A DNA stretch of 64,000 nt from Enterobacter bugandensis (GTDB taxonomy: Bacteria > Pseudomonadota > Gammaproteobacteria > Enterobacterales > Enterobacteriaceae). The notes beneath the pieces were generated by a model. That model was not told the origin of the DNA. It made no database searches and was given only the letters and a program-made list of their open reading frames with translations. The translations under genes and the position numbers were made by a program. Shown here piece by piece: positions 49,022 to 57,098 of the stretch. The DNA lies in contig NZ_LT992502.1 of NCBI RefSeq assembly GCF_900324475.1, positions 930,001 through 994,000 on the forward strand, in the 5' to 3' direction. The first letter of the stretch is position 1. Each line of letters starts with the position of its first letter.

Positions 49022-50904
49022 TACGATGCTCCGTTTTCCGTCTCTGACTCATCGAGGATCGGTGGCGGCAGCGTGGCCGCCCGGTCAGGGAAATGGGCCG
49101 GCGGCGCTAGCGCCGGTGCGGTAAACCCGCTCCCCGGCTCGTCGTGCTGCAGGTCGCGCAGTTGGATGCTGTCGCCCGTTAAATCGTCGCTGCCCATCTC
49201 AATGGTACTGACGTGGCTTCCCGGTAAATCGAGGTTGCGCTCAATGGTCGGCGTAATTAACAGCACCACCTCCGTGCGCTCTTTGTTGTCGGAATTGCTG
49301 CTAAACAGGCGGCCCAGCCCCGGAATGTCACTTAATAACGGCGTTCCTTTTTGGGTCGTGGTTTCATCCTGCTTGATCAGCCCTGCCAGCATCTGGGTCT
49401 CGCCGTTCATACTGCTGAGCGTGGTATTGGCTTCGCGTTTCGTGGTGCGGTAATACTTTGCTCCGTTCTCACCGGGTTCTTCGGCGCCCAGGGCACTGAG
49501 CGTGAACTTCACCTCCATTGAGATATTGTCATCCATACTGACTTCCGGGGTGACTTCCAGCTTCAGGCCGACGTCCTGATAATCCACTTTCTGTTGCGAA
49601 ATCCCGTCATTGACGGTTGTGGTCAGTACCGGGATCGTTTGACCAATATCAACCAGCGCTTTTTTATTGTTTTTCACCCGGATCCGCGGGTTGGCCAGCA
49701 CTCTGGCGTTGCTCAACACCTTTTTCATGTCAATGGTCATATTGTCGATATCGACCATGATATTTTTGGCGCTCAGGTCGCCCAGCGGGATCCCGCTTCC
49801 CTTTAAATCACCTTCTTTACTTTTCGCAAAACCCGCACTGATGGTTTGCGGCAGCTTCACGCCAAGCGCTTCGAGATCGTTGGTATTTACTTCCAGCACC
49901 TCAACGGCCAGCGTGACCTCCGCTTCAGGCCGGTCGAGCGTCACTAACAGGCGCTCCGCTTTTTCCACGTTCTCTTTTGGCCCGCGCAGGGTGACGGAGT
50001 TGGTTCGCTCATCAACGTGTACATCCTTCAGCTTGACCATATTGCGCAGGGCGACGTTGACCTCTTTTGCTTTCGCATAACCCAGGAAGATGGTTTTGAC
50101 GACCACGTCGCGATAGATCTTCTCTTTTTGCGCGGTGGCGGGGTAGATCAGCAACGTATTGCTATTCAGCACCTTCTTCCGCAGGTTGTTCGACAACAGC
50201 AGCACGTTGATAGCATCTTCCGCAGTGGTGCGTTTGGCTATCAGGCTGCCGGTAGTGCTGGAGGAAATATCTTTGTCAAAAATGATATTGACCCCGGTCA
50301 TCTGGCTGATGGTGTTAAAGATGGCCATCAGGCTGTGCTCGCGAAAATTAAGCGCTATCGTTTTTTGCAGTTCCCGGTTCAGACGCTGCTCCGGCTGGTT
50401 GATCCGCGACACCTCACGCATCAGGTGATCGCGCAGCGCGCGCGCCTGGGGCCAGTTGGGATCTTCTTCCAGCACCTGCTGGATTTTGTGCAGCGCGCGT
50501 GCCGGGTCGCGGGTGCTGTTAGCCACCGCCTCCTTATACAATGCGTCCAGCGCTCTACGGGCATCGAGTTTGCGTAAGCCCTGCAGGGCGCGCAGGTTAC
50601 CGGGCTCATAGGTAAGCGCATCGCGCCACATTTGCGTCGCCAGGGTGTAATTGTTCTGACGCACCGCGAGATCGGCGTTTTTCAGATAGTCATTGACCAG
50701 CTTTTTGCTGATGTCAGCCTGCTCGGCGCGAAGCGCAATATCCTGTGGGCTGGCGATGCGCTGTTGATCTATCTCCTTAAGCCGCTTAACCAGCACCTGC
50801 GGCGAGGCGGTCACTGATTCCCGGACCGGAGGCGCCGCACGTTGTGCACAGCCGCTCAGTAGCGCGCATGACAACAAAAAAGTGAGAGCAATAGTTTTTT
50901 TCAT
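49021..50904 (-). CDS. Lipoprotein secretin (GspD/PilQ/MshL superfamily) with N-terminal TPR-like region
   Basis: The outer-membrane channel of the system, 627 residues. Lipobox LLSGC gives lipidated Cys19, so it may be self-piloting. A helical TPR-like region (about 60-165; ALTYEPGNLRALQGLRKL) precedes one STN-like and one N1-like domain (about 180-325; VVVKTIFLGYAKAKEV, VTLRGPKENV) and the secretin core (about 330-565; VLANPRIRVKNNKKALVDIGQTIPV, then TPLLSDIPGLGRLF). Standard GspD has N0-N1-N2-N3 without TPRs, so this is not a typical enteric GspD. The C-terminus is proline-rich. It starts 2 bp after the GspC-like gene. Confidence 0.88.
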   Translation of the reverse strand: MKKTIALTFLLSCALLSGCAQRAAPPVRESVTASPQVLVKRLKEIDQQRIASPQDIALRAEQADISKKLVNDYLKNADLAVRQNNYTLATQMWRDALTYEPGNLRALQGLRKLDARRALDALYKEAVANSTRDPARALHKIQQVLEEDPNWPQARALRDHLMREVSRINQPEQRLNRELQKTIALNFREHSLMAIFNTISQMTGVNIIFDKDISSSTTGSLIAKRTTAEDAINVLLLSNNLRKKVLNSNTLLIYPATAQKEKIYRDVVVKTIFLGYAKAKEVNVALRNMVKLKDVHVDERTNSVTLRGPKENVEKAERLLVTLDRPEAEVTLAVEVLEVNTNDLEALGVKLPQTISAGFAKSKEGDLKGSGIPLGDLSAKNIMVDIDNMTIDMKKVLSNARVLANPRIRVKNNKKALVDIGQTIPVLTTTVNDGISQQKVDYQDVGLKLEVTPEVSMDDNISMEVKFTLSALGAEEPGENGAKYYRTTKREANTTLSSMNGETQMLAGLIKQDETTTQKGTPLLSDIPGLGRLFSSNSDNKERTEVVLLITPTIERNLDLPGSHVSTIEMGSDDLTGDSIQLRDLQHDEPGSGFTAPALAPPAHFPDRAATLPPPILDESETENGAS

Positions 50905-50906
50905 GA

Positions 50907-51419
50907 TTAATGTGTCGGTTCCGATTGCAGCTCATCCAGTTCCAGCCGCTGCTGGCTATGGGTGGGTTGCCATTCAAACAGGAGGTGGTCGTTCGCCACC
51001 GCTTTTAAAATCCAGTTGTTGACCGGCGAACTGCCGATCCAGATCCTGCCGTCCGCCCTGCAGCGCTCGCAGACCGGCCAGGTCTCTTTGCCATCCGTCA
51101 GCACAACGATCCTCTGACGGTTTTCCCACCAGGCACCGAGGAGCTGAAGCGGTAGCGGCGGTGCGGTTGGTGTCGCCTCTTCAGGCCGATAGTTTTCCGG
51201 CGGCTTTTCTGCTGCGTCTTGCGTCCTGCTATGTGGCGTTGAAAAGAGATCGATGCGCGTTGCGTGAGCCGTCTCCGGCTTTGCTGGCGCGGGGCGCGGG
51301 CGTGAGACCGGCTGCGCCTCAAGCGGCGCTTGCGATATCTCGTCATCGGCAAACTGGCTCCAGAAAACAGCACCGGCGGTCAGCACCAGCGCCAGCTGTA
51401 AATAGCGCGGCAGTTTCAT
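50907..51419 (-). CDS. GspC/PilP-like inner-membrane linker protein
   Basis: 170 residues with one N-terminal membrane helix (about 6-22), a proline-rich periplasmic linker (about 30-85, EEATPTAPPLPL) and a small beta domain (LQLLGAWWENRQRIVVLTD) resembling the homology region of GspC and PilP that contacts the secretin. A CxxC (CERC) in this domain is unusual. The gene overlaps the PilO-like gene by 4 bp and ends 2 bp before the secretin start, fitting a secretin-binding role. Family assignment rests on topology and position. Confidence 0.68.
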   Translation of the reverse strand: MKLPRYLQLALVLTAGAVFWSQFADDEISQAPLEAQPVSRPRPAPAKPETAHATRIDLFSTPHSRTQDAAEKPPENYRPEEATPTAPPLPLQLLGAWWENRQRIVVLTDGKETWPVCERCRADGRIWIGSSPVNNWILKAVANDHLLFEWQPTHSQQRLELDELQSEPTH

Positions 51420-51934
51420 GGCGACTCCTTCAACAGGCGAAGCTGCACGGTGGCGCTGAGCTGGCTTTCCGATGGCCCGGCGCGCCGCAGGCTTAGCTGC
51501 TCAATGCGTAACGGCAAAGTGCGGCTTAGCGTTTCCAGGGCGTCCATCAGCGGCAGATATTCACCGCGCAGCGGAATATCCAGCCGTAGCGCGGTTTTGC
51601 CGTCGTCGTTTTCCAGCTGATAGCGGCTGGCGTCGACCTTCATCCCTCGGCTCCTGAACTGCTCAAAAATGAGCCTGACCTGCTGATATTCTCCGAGGCT
51701 GATGCGGCTTTGCAGTTCCGGCTGCTGTTTATCCAGCGGCAGCGCGGTTTGTAGCTGCGCCTGGATCCGGGCAAGGTTCTCCTGCAAATGGATGGTGTGC
51801 GGCCGCACGCCGCCAAGCCATAACAGCAGCAGTCCTGCGGGCAGCCCGGCGAGCACGAGCGGAACCGTTCCGATGCGCCCGGCAAATAACGCCGCCTGCC
51901 AGCGCAGCACGGCGGGTTTATTCTGAAGCCGCAT
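51416..51934 (-). CDS. PilO/GspM-like assembly-platform protein
   Basis: 172 residues: a short cytoplasmic N-terminus, one membrane helix (about 24-43, LVLAGLPAGLLLLWLGGV), a coiled coil (about 50-80) and a ferredoxin-like periplasmic domain (LRLDIPLRGEYLPLMDALETL). This is the PilO/GspM layout. Overlaps the neighbouring genes by 17 and 4 bp. Sequence similarity to named members is too low to choose between PilO and GspM. Confidence 0.7.
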   Translation of the reverse strand: MRLQNKPAVLRWQAALFAGRIGTVPLVLAGLPAGLLLLWLGGVRPHTIHLQENLARIQAQLQTALPLDKQQPELQSRISLGEYQQVRLIFEQFRSRGMKVDASRYQLENDDGKTALRLDIPLRGEYLPLMDALETLSRTLPLRIEQLSLRRAGPSESQLSATVQLRLLKESP

Positions 51935-52433
51935 GGTGCGCCTCCGTCGTCACCTTGACGTCGAGTACCGCGTTAATCGGCCAGGCAGGATCGCCCTGCG
52001 CCGACTGGCGATGGTTTTCAAGCACCACATGCGCCGGCAACTGCTGTAGCCGCTCGCTAAAGGCGAGCAGGGCGTCAAGATTGCTTGCATTCACCGTAAG
52101 CCGCGCATCGCCTTTACTGGCAATGACGTCAATGCTCAGGAGCGCAATATCAGGCGTCAGTACGCTGCCGATGTTGTCCAGCAGCTTGATGGCCGGCGGG
52201 ACGGCCTGCAGTTGCTGAGCCTGGCGCAACCGGCGCTGCTCCGCTTCACGCAGCTGGCGCAGCGCCTGCTGCCGTTGGGCGAGCTGCTGCTGTACCTGCG
52301 ACGTCTCCAGCTCAAGGCGCTGGTGCTCAAACAGGCCATACATCACGGCACCGGTGAGCGGTAAGCAGAGGAGTCCGGTTAACAGCAGCGTGCGTGCGGC
52401 CCACGGGGAACTACGCGTAAACAGCGGCGTCAT
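51918..52433 (-). CDS. PilN-like assembly-platform protein
   Basis: 171 residues from ATG 52433, with SD GGAG seven bases upstream. One membrane helix (about 13-33, AARTLLLTGLLCLPLTGAVM), a glutamine-rich coiled coil (about 38-80) and a periplasmic PilN/GspL-C-like domain (LLDNIGSVLTPDIALLSID). Its pairing with the PilO-like gene mirrors pilN-pilO of type IV pili. Overlaps both neighbours. Confidence 0.72.
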   Translation of the reverse strand: MTPLFTRSSPWAARTLLLTGLLCLPLTGAVMYGLFEHQRLELETSQVQQQLAQRQQALRQLREAEQRRLRQAQQLQAVPPAIKLLDNIGSVLTPDIALLSIDVIASKGDARLTVNASNLDALLAFSERLQQLPAHVVLENHRQSAQGDPAWPINAVLDVKVTTEAHHAASE

Positions 52434-53127
52434 GAGGACTCTCCTGTAGCGCGACTTCCTGGTGATGCTCACCGTCGGTATGAATGACGTAGCCAGGACA
52501 GTCCTGCATTCCGCTTAGCCGGGCGATAACCCGCAACTGGGCGTCCATCTCCTGCTGTGGCAGGGTGAGTGTCCAGACGTCGCGCCAGCTGTGGTGCTGA
52601 CGGCTGGCAATCCGGCTATGGTGGGGGCTCATCGCCACAAACAGGCCGTTTTCCGGCAGTGCGGCGGCGAAGTGGCTAAACAGCTTTTGAAACGGCGTGA
52701 CAACACCGCGAAAACGCAGTCGCTCCCGACGCGCCAGCGTGACAAGCAGGTGCCAGCAAGGTTGCTTCAGGCACGCGGCCAGCGCTGACTGCTGCCAGTT
52801 AAGGGTCTCGAAGCGGACCAGCCAGTCGACGGGCGGACTCGCGCGATGAACCGCCTGCTGACGGGCGAGCTGGAGCAGTTCCTGCGGTGTGGTCACGCCG
52901 TCATGCCAGGGCTGAATTAAAAACGTCAGATCGTCGGTATCGAGGTGAAACTCCACCGCGTCACGCCACGGTAAGACGGAAGGGCGCAGGCGCAGCAGCG
53001 TTTCGAGCGCGGCTTCAAGAGGCTCATCTGGCCGGCGTTCATGGGTGGCGAGAACCACGTTGTTGCGGCGCAACCGCACGGCATGAGGCCAGATGTCGCA
53101 CTGCCAGGTGTTAGTGAGTGATAACAC
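52411..53127 (-). CDS. PilM/GspL cytoplasmic-domain-like protein
   Basis: 238 residues without a membrane helix. By position (after GspE, before the PilN-like gene) and size it should be the cytoplasmic actin-like scaffold, PilM or the N-terminal half of GspL. I can see only loose beta-strand patterns (LVRFETLNWQQS; HLLVTLARRERLRF) and no clear nucleotide motif, so the call is contextual. Overlaps gspE by 17 bp and the PilN-like gene by 23 bp. Confidence 0.6.
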   Translation of the reverse strand: MLSLTNTWQCDIWPHAVRLRRNNVVLATHERRPDEPLEAALETLLRLRPSVLPWRDAVEFHLDTDDLTFLIQPWHDGVTTPQELLQLARQQAVHRASPPVDWLVRFETLNWQQSALAACLKQPCWHLLVTLARRERLRFRGVVTPFQKLFSHFAAALPENGLFVAMSPHHSRIASRQHHSWRDVWTLTLPQQEMDAQLRVIARLSGMQDCPGYVIHTDGEHHQEVALQESPHDAAVYA

Positions 53128-54730
53128 GGTTCACCTCCTCCCAGGTGGTTTTGCCTTCGACCACGGCGCGCAGCGCGATGGTCGAGAGCGGAACAAAACC
53201 GTCATTCAGCGCCACTTCCTTTAGCTTGCGCCGGGGCGATCGCGCCAGCATTGCCTCTTTCATCGCATCGCTGAAATGCAGCACTTCCGCCAGCGCCAGC
53301 CTGCCGCGAAAACCGCTGTCGCGGCAGGTATCGCAGCCTCGCCCTCGACGCCAGCGGGGCGTGAGCTGCTGCAGCGGTCCGGATTGCCACGCCGCGAGAA
53401 GGTCATCTGTGGGCGTGGTGTCATCAATACAGTCCGGGCAAATCTGGCGCACCAGCCGTTGCGCCACGACGCCGTTAAGGGCGGTGATCAGGCTGGCGGG
53501 CTCTACCTGCATATATAAAAAACGTTCCAGTACGCTAAAGACGTCATTGGCGTGAACCGAGGAGAGCACCACGTGGCCGGTGAGCGCCGCCTGCACGGCA
53601 ATGCCGGCGGTTTCACCGTCGCGGATCTCACCCACCAGGATGATGTCCGGGTCGTGACGCAAAATGGCGCGCAGGCCGCGGGCGAAGGTGAGCCCTTTTT
53701 TATCGTTGACCGGAATTTGCAGCACGCTGTTGAGCTGGTACTCCACGGGATCTTCAATGGTGATAATTTTGCATTCACCGCTATTGAGTTCGCTGAGTGC
53801 TGAATAGAGGGTGGTGGATTTCCCGCTCCCCGTTGGCCCGGTGACGAGTACCATACCGTGGGGCAGATGGGTTAACTGGCGAATCGCACCCAGCGTGTGC
53901 TCATCAAAGCCGAGCGTCTCCAGGCGCAGGTTTTGATCGTGAGATTTATCCAGCACGCGCAGTACGGCATCCTCGCCATAGACGCCCGGCATGATGGACA
54001 CGCGAAAATCAACAGGACGCTGGAGAATCAACGCCTTAAAGCGCCCGTCCTGAGGCGTGCGTCGTTCGGAAATGTCCATGCAGCTTAATACTTTGAGACG
54101 GGAGATCACCTGCTCCGCCTGCTGAAGCCCGGCGCAGTGGCGAATGCTGTGCAGAACGCCATCGATGCGGTACTTCACCATCAACCCATCCGCGACGGCG
54201 CAAAGATGAATATCGCTGGCGCGGCTCTGCAGGGCATCAAACAGCGTGGCGTTAACCAGCTTAATGACGGCGTGGGGTTCACTGGCGATGGCTGCTGGGG
54301 TGATCTCCAGCCACCGGGCCTCTTTATTCTCTTCACTCTGCTGCTGCTCCAGCTGATCGAGCGTGCGCTGCTGTTTTGCCAGTTCATCAAGGCGGGCATT
54401 AAGCTGAGAGAGCGGGGCGAGCGCGGGGAGCGCATTCACGTTATAGGCCCACTGGCGCAGGGCCAGTGAAAACGGATCGCCCAGCGCAACGTGGAGCTGA
54501 CCGTTAACGCGCAGCGGCAATGCTCGCTGGCTGAGCGATTCGGTCAGCGGCACGGCTTCGAAATCCTCTTCGCTGTCGGCGAGCTGTGTGGGTGAGAGCG
54601 GCGTGAGCCCCAGGGAACCGGCGGCTTCTTCTAACGCGCCGGGGAAACTGTCCAGCAGTTCCGCCAGCGCCTGACAGCGCTGCTCGTCTGGCAGGTCGAA
54701 AAGGGGTTCTACAGACGGTGAGTGAGACAT
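53111..54730 (-). CDS. gspE: GspE, type II secretion / pilus assembly ATPase
   Basis: A cytoplasmic hexameric ATPase that powers pseudopilus assembly, 539 residues. An N-terminal domain (about 1-130) precedes the core: VKYRIDGVLH, Walker A GPTGSGKSTT near residue 300, Asp box ITIEDPVEY, Walker B ILVGEIRDGETA, His box LSSVHANDVF, and a four-cysteine zinc element (CPDC...CDTC) as in GspE/PilB. It shares a 1-bp stop/start overlap with gspF. No retraction (PilT) ATPase is seen, which favours secretion over twitching. Confidence 0.93.
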   Translation of the reverse strand: MSHSPSVEPLFDLPDEQRCQALAELLDSFPGALEEAAGSLGLTPLSPTQLADSEEDFEAVPLTESLSQRALPLRVNGQLHVALGDPFSLALRQWAYNVNALPALAPLSQLNARLDELAKQQRTLDQLEQQQSEENKEARWLEITPAAIASEPHAVIKLVNATLFDALQSRASDIHLCAVADGLMVKYRIDGVLHSIRHCAGLQQAEQVISRLKVLSCMDISERRTPQDGRFKALILQRPVDFRVSIMPGVYGEDAVLRVLDKSHDQNLRLETLGFDEHTLGAIRQLTHLPHGMVLVTGPTGSGKSTTLYSALSELNSGECKIITIEDPVEYQLNSVLQIPVNDKKGLTFARGLRAILRHDPDIILVGEIRDGETAGIAVQAALTGHVVLSSVHANDVFSVLERFLYMQVEPASLITALNGVVAQRLVRQICPDCIDDTTPTDDLLAAWQSGPLQQLTPRWRRGRGCDTCRDSGFRGRLALAEVLHFSDAMKEAMLARSPRRKLKEVALNDGFVPLSTIALRAVVEGKTTWEEVNRVITH

Positions 54731-55899
54731 TATTGCAATCCTCCTGCCAGTTCAAAAATGGGCATGTACAGTAAAAACACGACGAGCCCAACGATGCCGC
54801 CAACGACCATCATCAGAATCGGTTCAAAAATTTTGCTAAAGGTTTCAATCGCGCGTTCCAGCGATTCATCATAAAAAGCGGCGATCCGCTCGCACATGGC
54901 AGGCAGTTCGCCGCTGCGCTCGCCGACCTGCAGCAGGCGGCTGGCGACAGGAGTCGTCATCTGCTGGGCTTCCAGCATGCGGGAGAGCGACTCGCCGGCG
55001 GCGACGTCGCGGATAACCTGTTCAACCTGCTGACGATGCGTGGCGGGCAGGATCTCCCGGCTCAGCATTAACGCATCTGGCGCGGGAAGGCCGCCCTGTA
55101 ACAGCAGGCCCAGCGTGCGGTAGAAACGCACCAGCACAGAAAGCTGGTGCTGCTGGCGTAAGGCGGGAATGCGCAGCAACAAACCGAGCGCACGCTGGCG
55201 CAGGCGCGGGCTGCGCACCGCCATCACGATGCCTGCGACCGCTGCCGCGCAACCGGCCAGCAGCAGCGAGCCATGGGTTTGCGTCAGGCGTCCCCACCAG
55301 AGGATAAGCTGTGCGCTGGCGGACGGGTTCTTCATCCCGTCAAACACCACGGAAAAACGCGGAATAATAAAGCCGAGCAGAAAGAACAGAATTATCCCGC
55401 CGGCGGCAATGACAATCGTCGGATAGAGCAGGGTTGATTTAATCCGCTTGCGCAGAATTTCCATTCTTGATTCGTAAAACTGAAAACGCTTTAGCGCCTC
55501 GGGTAAGTGTCCGGTTTGCTCAGAAGAGGCAACGGTGTTAATCAGCAGAGGCGGAAACAGTGCTGGTAGCGCCATCATCGCCTGGGAGAGTTGCGCTCCT
55601 TCGTAGAGCTTTTTAACCAGCGTATCCAGAACCAGCGAGGTGCCACCGTCGCGGCTGCTTTCGCGCAGCGCTTCGACGGCCTCAACCACGACCAGCCCGG
55701 CTTCCAGCAGAGCGATAAGCTCCTGCAAGAACAGATTCAGTGGAAAGCGTTTCTCCTTGCGGGCGGGGCGTTCCTGTACCTGCAAAACGATGCCGCCGGC
55801 GGCAATAATGCGGGCGCTGGCATCATCAGGCGACGCGGCAAGTACGGTCTGATTGACGCGTTTCCCCCCCTGGAGGATGGTGACGGTATATGGTTTCAT
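54730..55899 (-). CDS. gspF: GspF, inner-membrane platform protein
   Basis: 389 residues with two T2SSF repeats (about 55-180 and 255-380) and three membrane helices (near 155-178, 205-225 and 355-380). Sequences SLVLDTLVKKLYEGAQLSQAM and SGELPAMCERIAAFYDE are typical. It anchors the ATPase and pseudopilus. Overlaps the transglycosylase gene by 4 bp. Confidence 0.92.
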   Translation of the reverse strand: MKPYTVTILQGGKRVNQTVLAASPDDASARIIAAGGIVLQVQERPARKEKRFPLNLFLQELIALLEAGLVVVEAVEALRESSRDGGTSLVLDTLVKKLYEGAQLSQAMMALPALFPPLLINTVASSEQTGHLPEALKRFQFYESRMEILRKRIKSTLLYPTIVIAAGGIILFFLLGFIIPRFSVVFDGMKNPSASAQLILWWGRLTQTHGSLLLAGCAAAVAGIVMAVRSPRLRQRALGLLLRIPALRQQHQLSVLVRFYRTLGLLLQGGLPAPDALMLSREILPATHRQQVEQVIRDVAAGESLSRMLEAQQMTTPVASRLLQVGERSGELPAMCERIAAFYDESLERAIETFSKIFEPILMMVVGGIVGLVVFLLYMPIFELAGGLQ

Positions 55900-56360
55900 T
55901 TTGGCGACAGTGTATGGCTCTGCCTTTTAAGGCGGGCATAATGCGGAGCCACTTTTTTTATGTATTGTTGACGAAGCGCGCGGCGCTGGGGGGTATTTGC
56001 CGTTCCGGCGTTATACGCCCCCACCGCGTCCCAGGTATAACCAAAGCGCTGGATTTGACCTGCCAGGATCCAGGCGCCGGTCATGACACTTTGGCAAGGG
56101 TCGGTTAGCAGATCTTTTTGACTAATACGAAATTTACGCAGCGCATCGAAGTGAATGCTATTGATCTGCATCAGACCGACATCCATTGAGCCATCACGAT
56201 TTTTGTTGATGGCCCGGGTATTACCGTTGGATTCCACTATCGCTATCGCCTGTAATAGCTCTGGCTCAATGCCGTAACGTTCTCCCGCCAGCTGCCAGCA
56301 ATCGGCCCGGCAGGAAAATACGCTGAAGATAAACAGCGAATATATGGACAGGCGCAACAT
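55896..56360 (-). CDS. IagB-type lytic transglycosylase
   Basis: 154 residues: a signal peptide (about 1-18) and an SLT domain. Catalytic Glu is in AIAIVESNGN; VGLMQINSIHFD and VGAYNAG complete the motif set. Proteins of this kind (IagB, PilT of IncI pili, VirB1) open the wall for secretion machines and pili. Lies 2 bp after gspG and overlaps gspF by 4 bp, so it is an integral operon member. Confidence 0.9.
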   Translation of the reverse strand: MLRLSIYSLFIFSVFSCRADCWQLAGERYGIEPELLQAIAIVESNGNTRAINKNRDGSMDVGLMQINSIHFDALRKFRISQKDLLTDPCQSVMTGAWILAGQIQRFGYTWDAVGAYNAGTANTPQRRALRQQYIKKVAPHYARLKRQSHTLSPK

Positions 56361-56362
56361 AT

Positions 56363-56782
56363 TCAGAACCCGTAAGTGACAGGCTTACCGTCTTTACCGC
56401 CGGAGGTTATTTCGACTTCATTAATGGCGTCTTTTGTCCGGGCGGGGTTATGCCACTGGTACGGATTGCCCCAGGGGTCTAACGGCACATGCTGGCTAAG
56501 ATAAGGGCCATTCCAGTTTTGCGCGTTGGAAGGCTTTTCAGTCAGCGCTTTCAGACCTTGTGTTTCAGTTGGATAACTGCCGGTGTCGAGGCGATATTGC
56601 CCGAGTGCCTCAGCAAGCGAGCGCATCTGGCGCATGGCGGTTTTCTCCTTAGCCGAGTCGACATTTGAGAAGACTTTTGGCCCGACAAATCCTGCCAGCA
56701 GCGCAATAATCATCAGCACGACCAGCAGTTCAAGCAGGGTGAAACCACCCTGTTTTCGCATCACGTTTGTTGCATATTTCAT
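56363..56782 (-). CDS. gspG: GspG, major pseudopilin
   Basis: 139 residues. Prepilin motif KQGGFTLLELLVVLMIIALLAG, with Phe1 and Glu5. The C-terminal GspG signature is GPYLSQHVPLDPWGNPYQW plus a glycine/aspartate-rich end (SGGKDGKP) that corresponds to the calcium-site loop region. First gene of the operon and divergent from the chitinase at 57099. The motif is the closest to classical GspG among the four pseudopilins. Confidence 0.93.
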   Translation of the reverse strand: MKYATNVMRKQGGFTLLELLVVLMIIALLAGFVGPKVFSNVDSAKEKTAMRQMRSLAEALGQYRLDTGSYPTETQGLKALTEKPSNAQNWNGPYLSQHVPLDPWGNPYQWHNPARTKDAINEVEITSGGKDGKPVTYGF

Positions 56783-57098
56783 TGAGAGCGTCCCTAGTTG
56801 GATAATAGTTGTGATTAATTCCTGAATTTTCCCTGATAAAAGAGCGGGAACACAGGTATGCCATCTTTTTTAATTGGTGAAGATGGGAAAATTAAATAAA
56901 GAAGCGTCTTACAGGATGCGAGAATTCTCCCGCGCTGTCGTTGAAGTATTTATTATAAATGCGAGAGATATTTCTTATTTAATACGGAGGGTTTCCTGAT
57001 TCACCACTCTATTATCCCCAACGATCTCGGCGCTAAAAAAAAAGACAATTTGCGAGGTAATCCACAGGACTATCATCACAAAGCAATAAGGAACTTTG
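56783..57098. promoter_or_regulatory. Divergent control region between the secretion operon and the second chitinase
   Basis: These 316 bp hold no gene. They must contain promoters for both the secretion operon and the chitinase, which suggests joint control of machine and cargo. It is AT-rich, with an A-run at about 57036-57044. No recognised operator; the TTACTCAGA repeat seen at 25783 was not found here. Confidence 0.5.
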
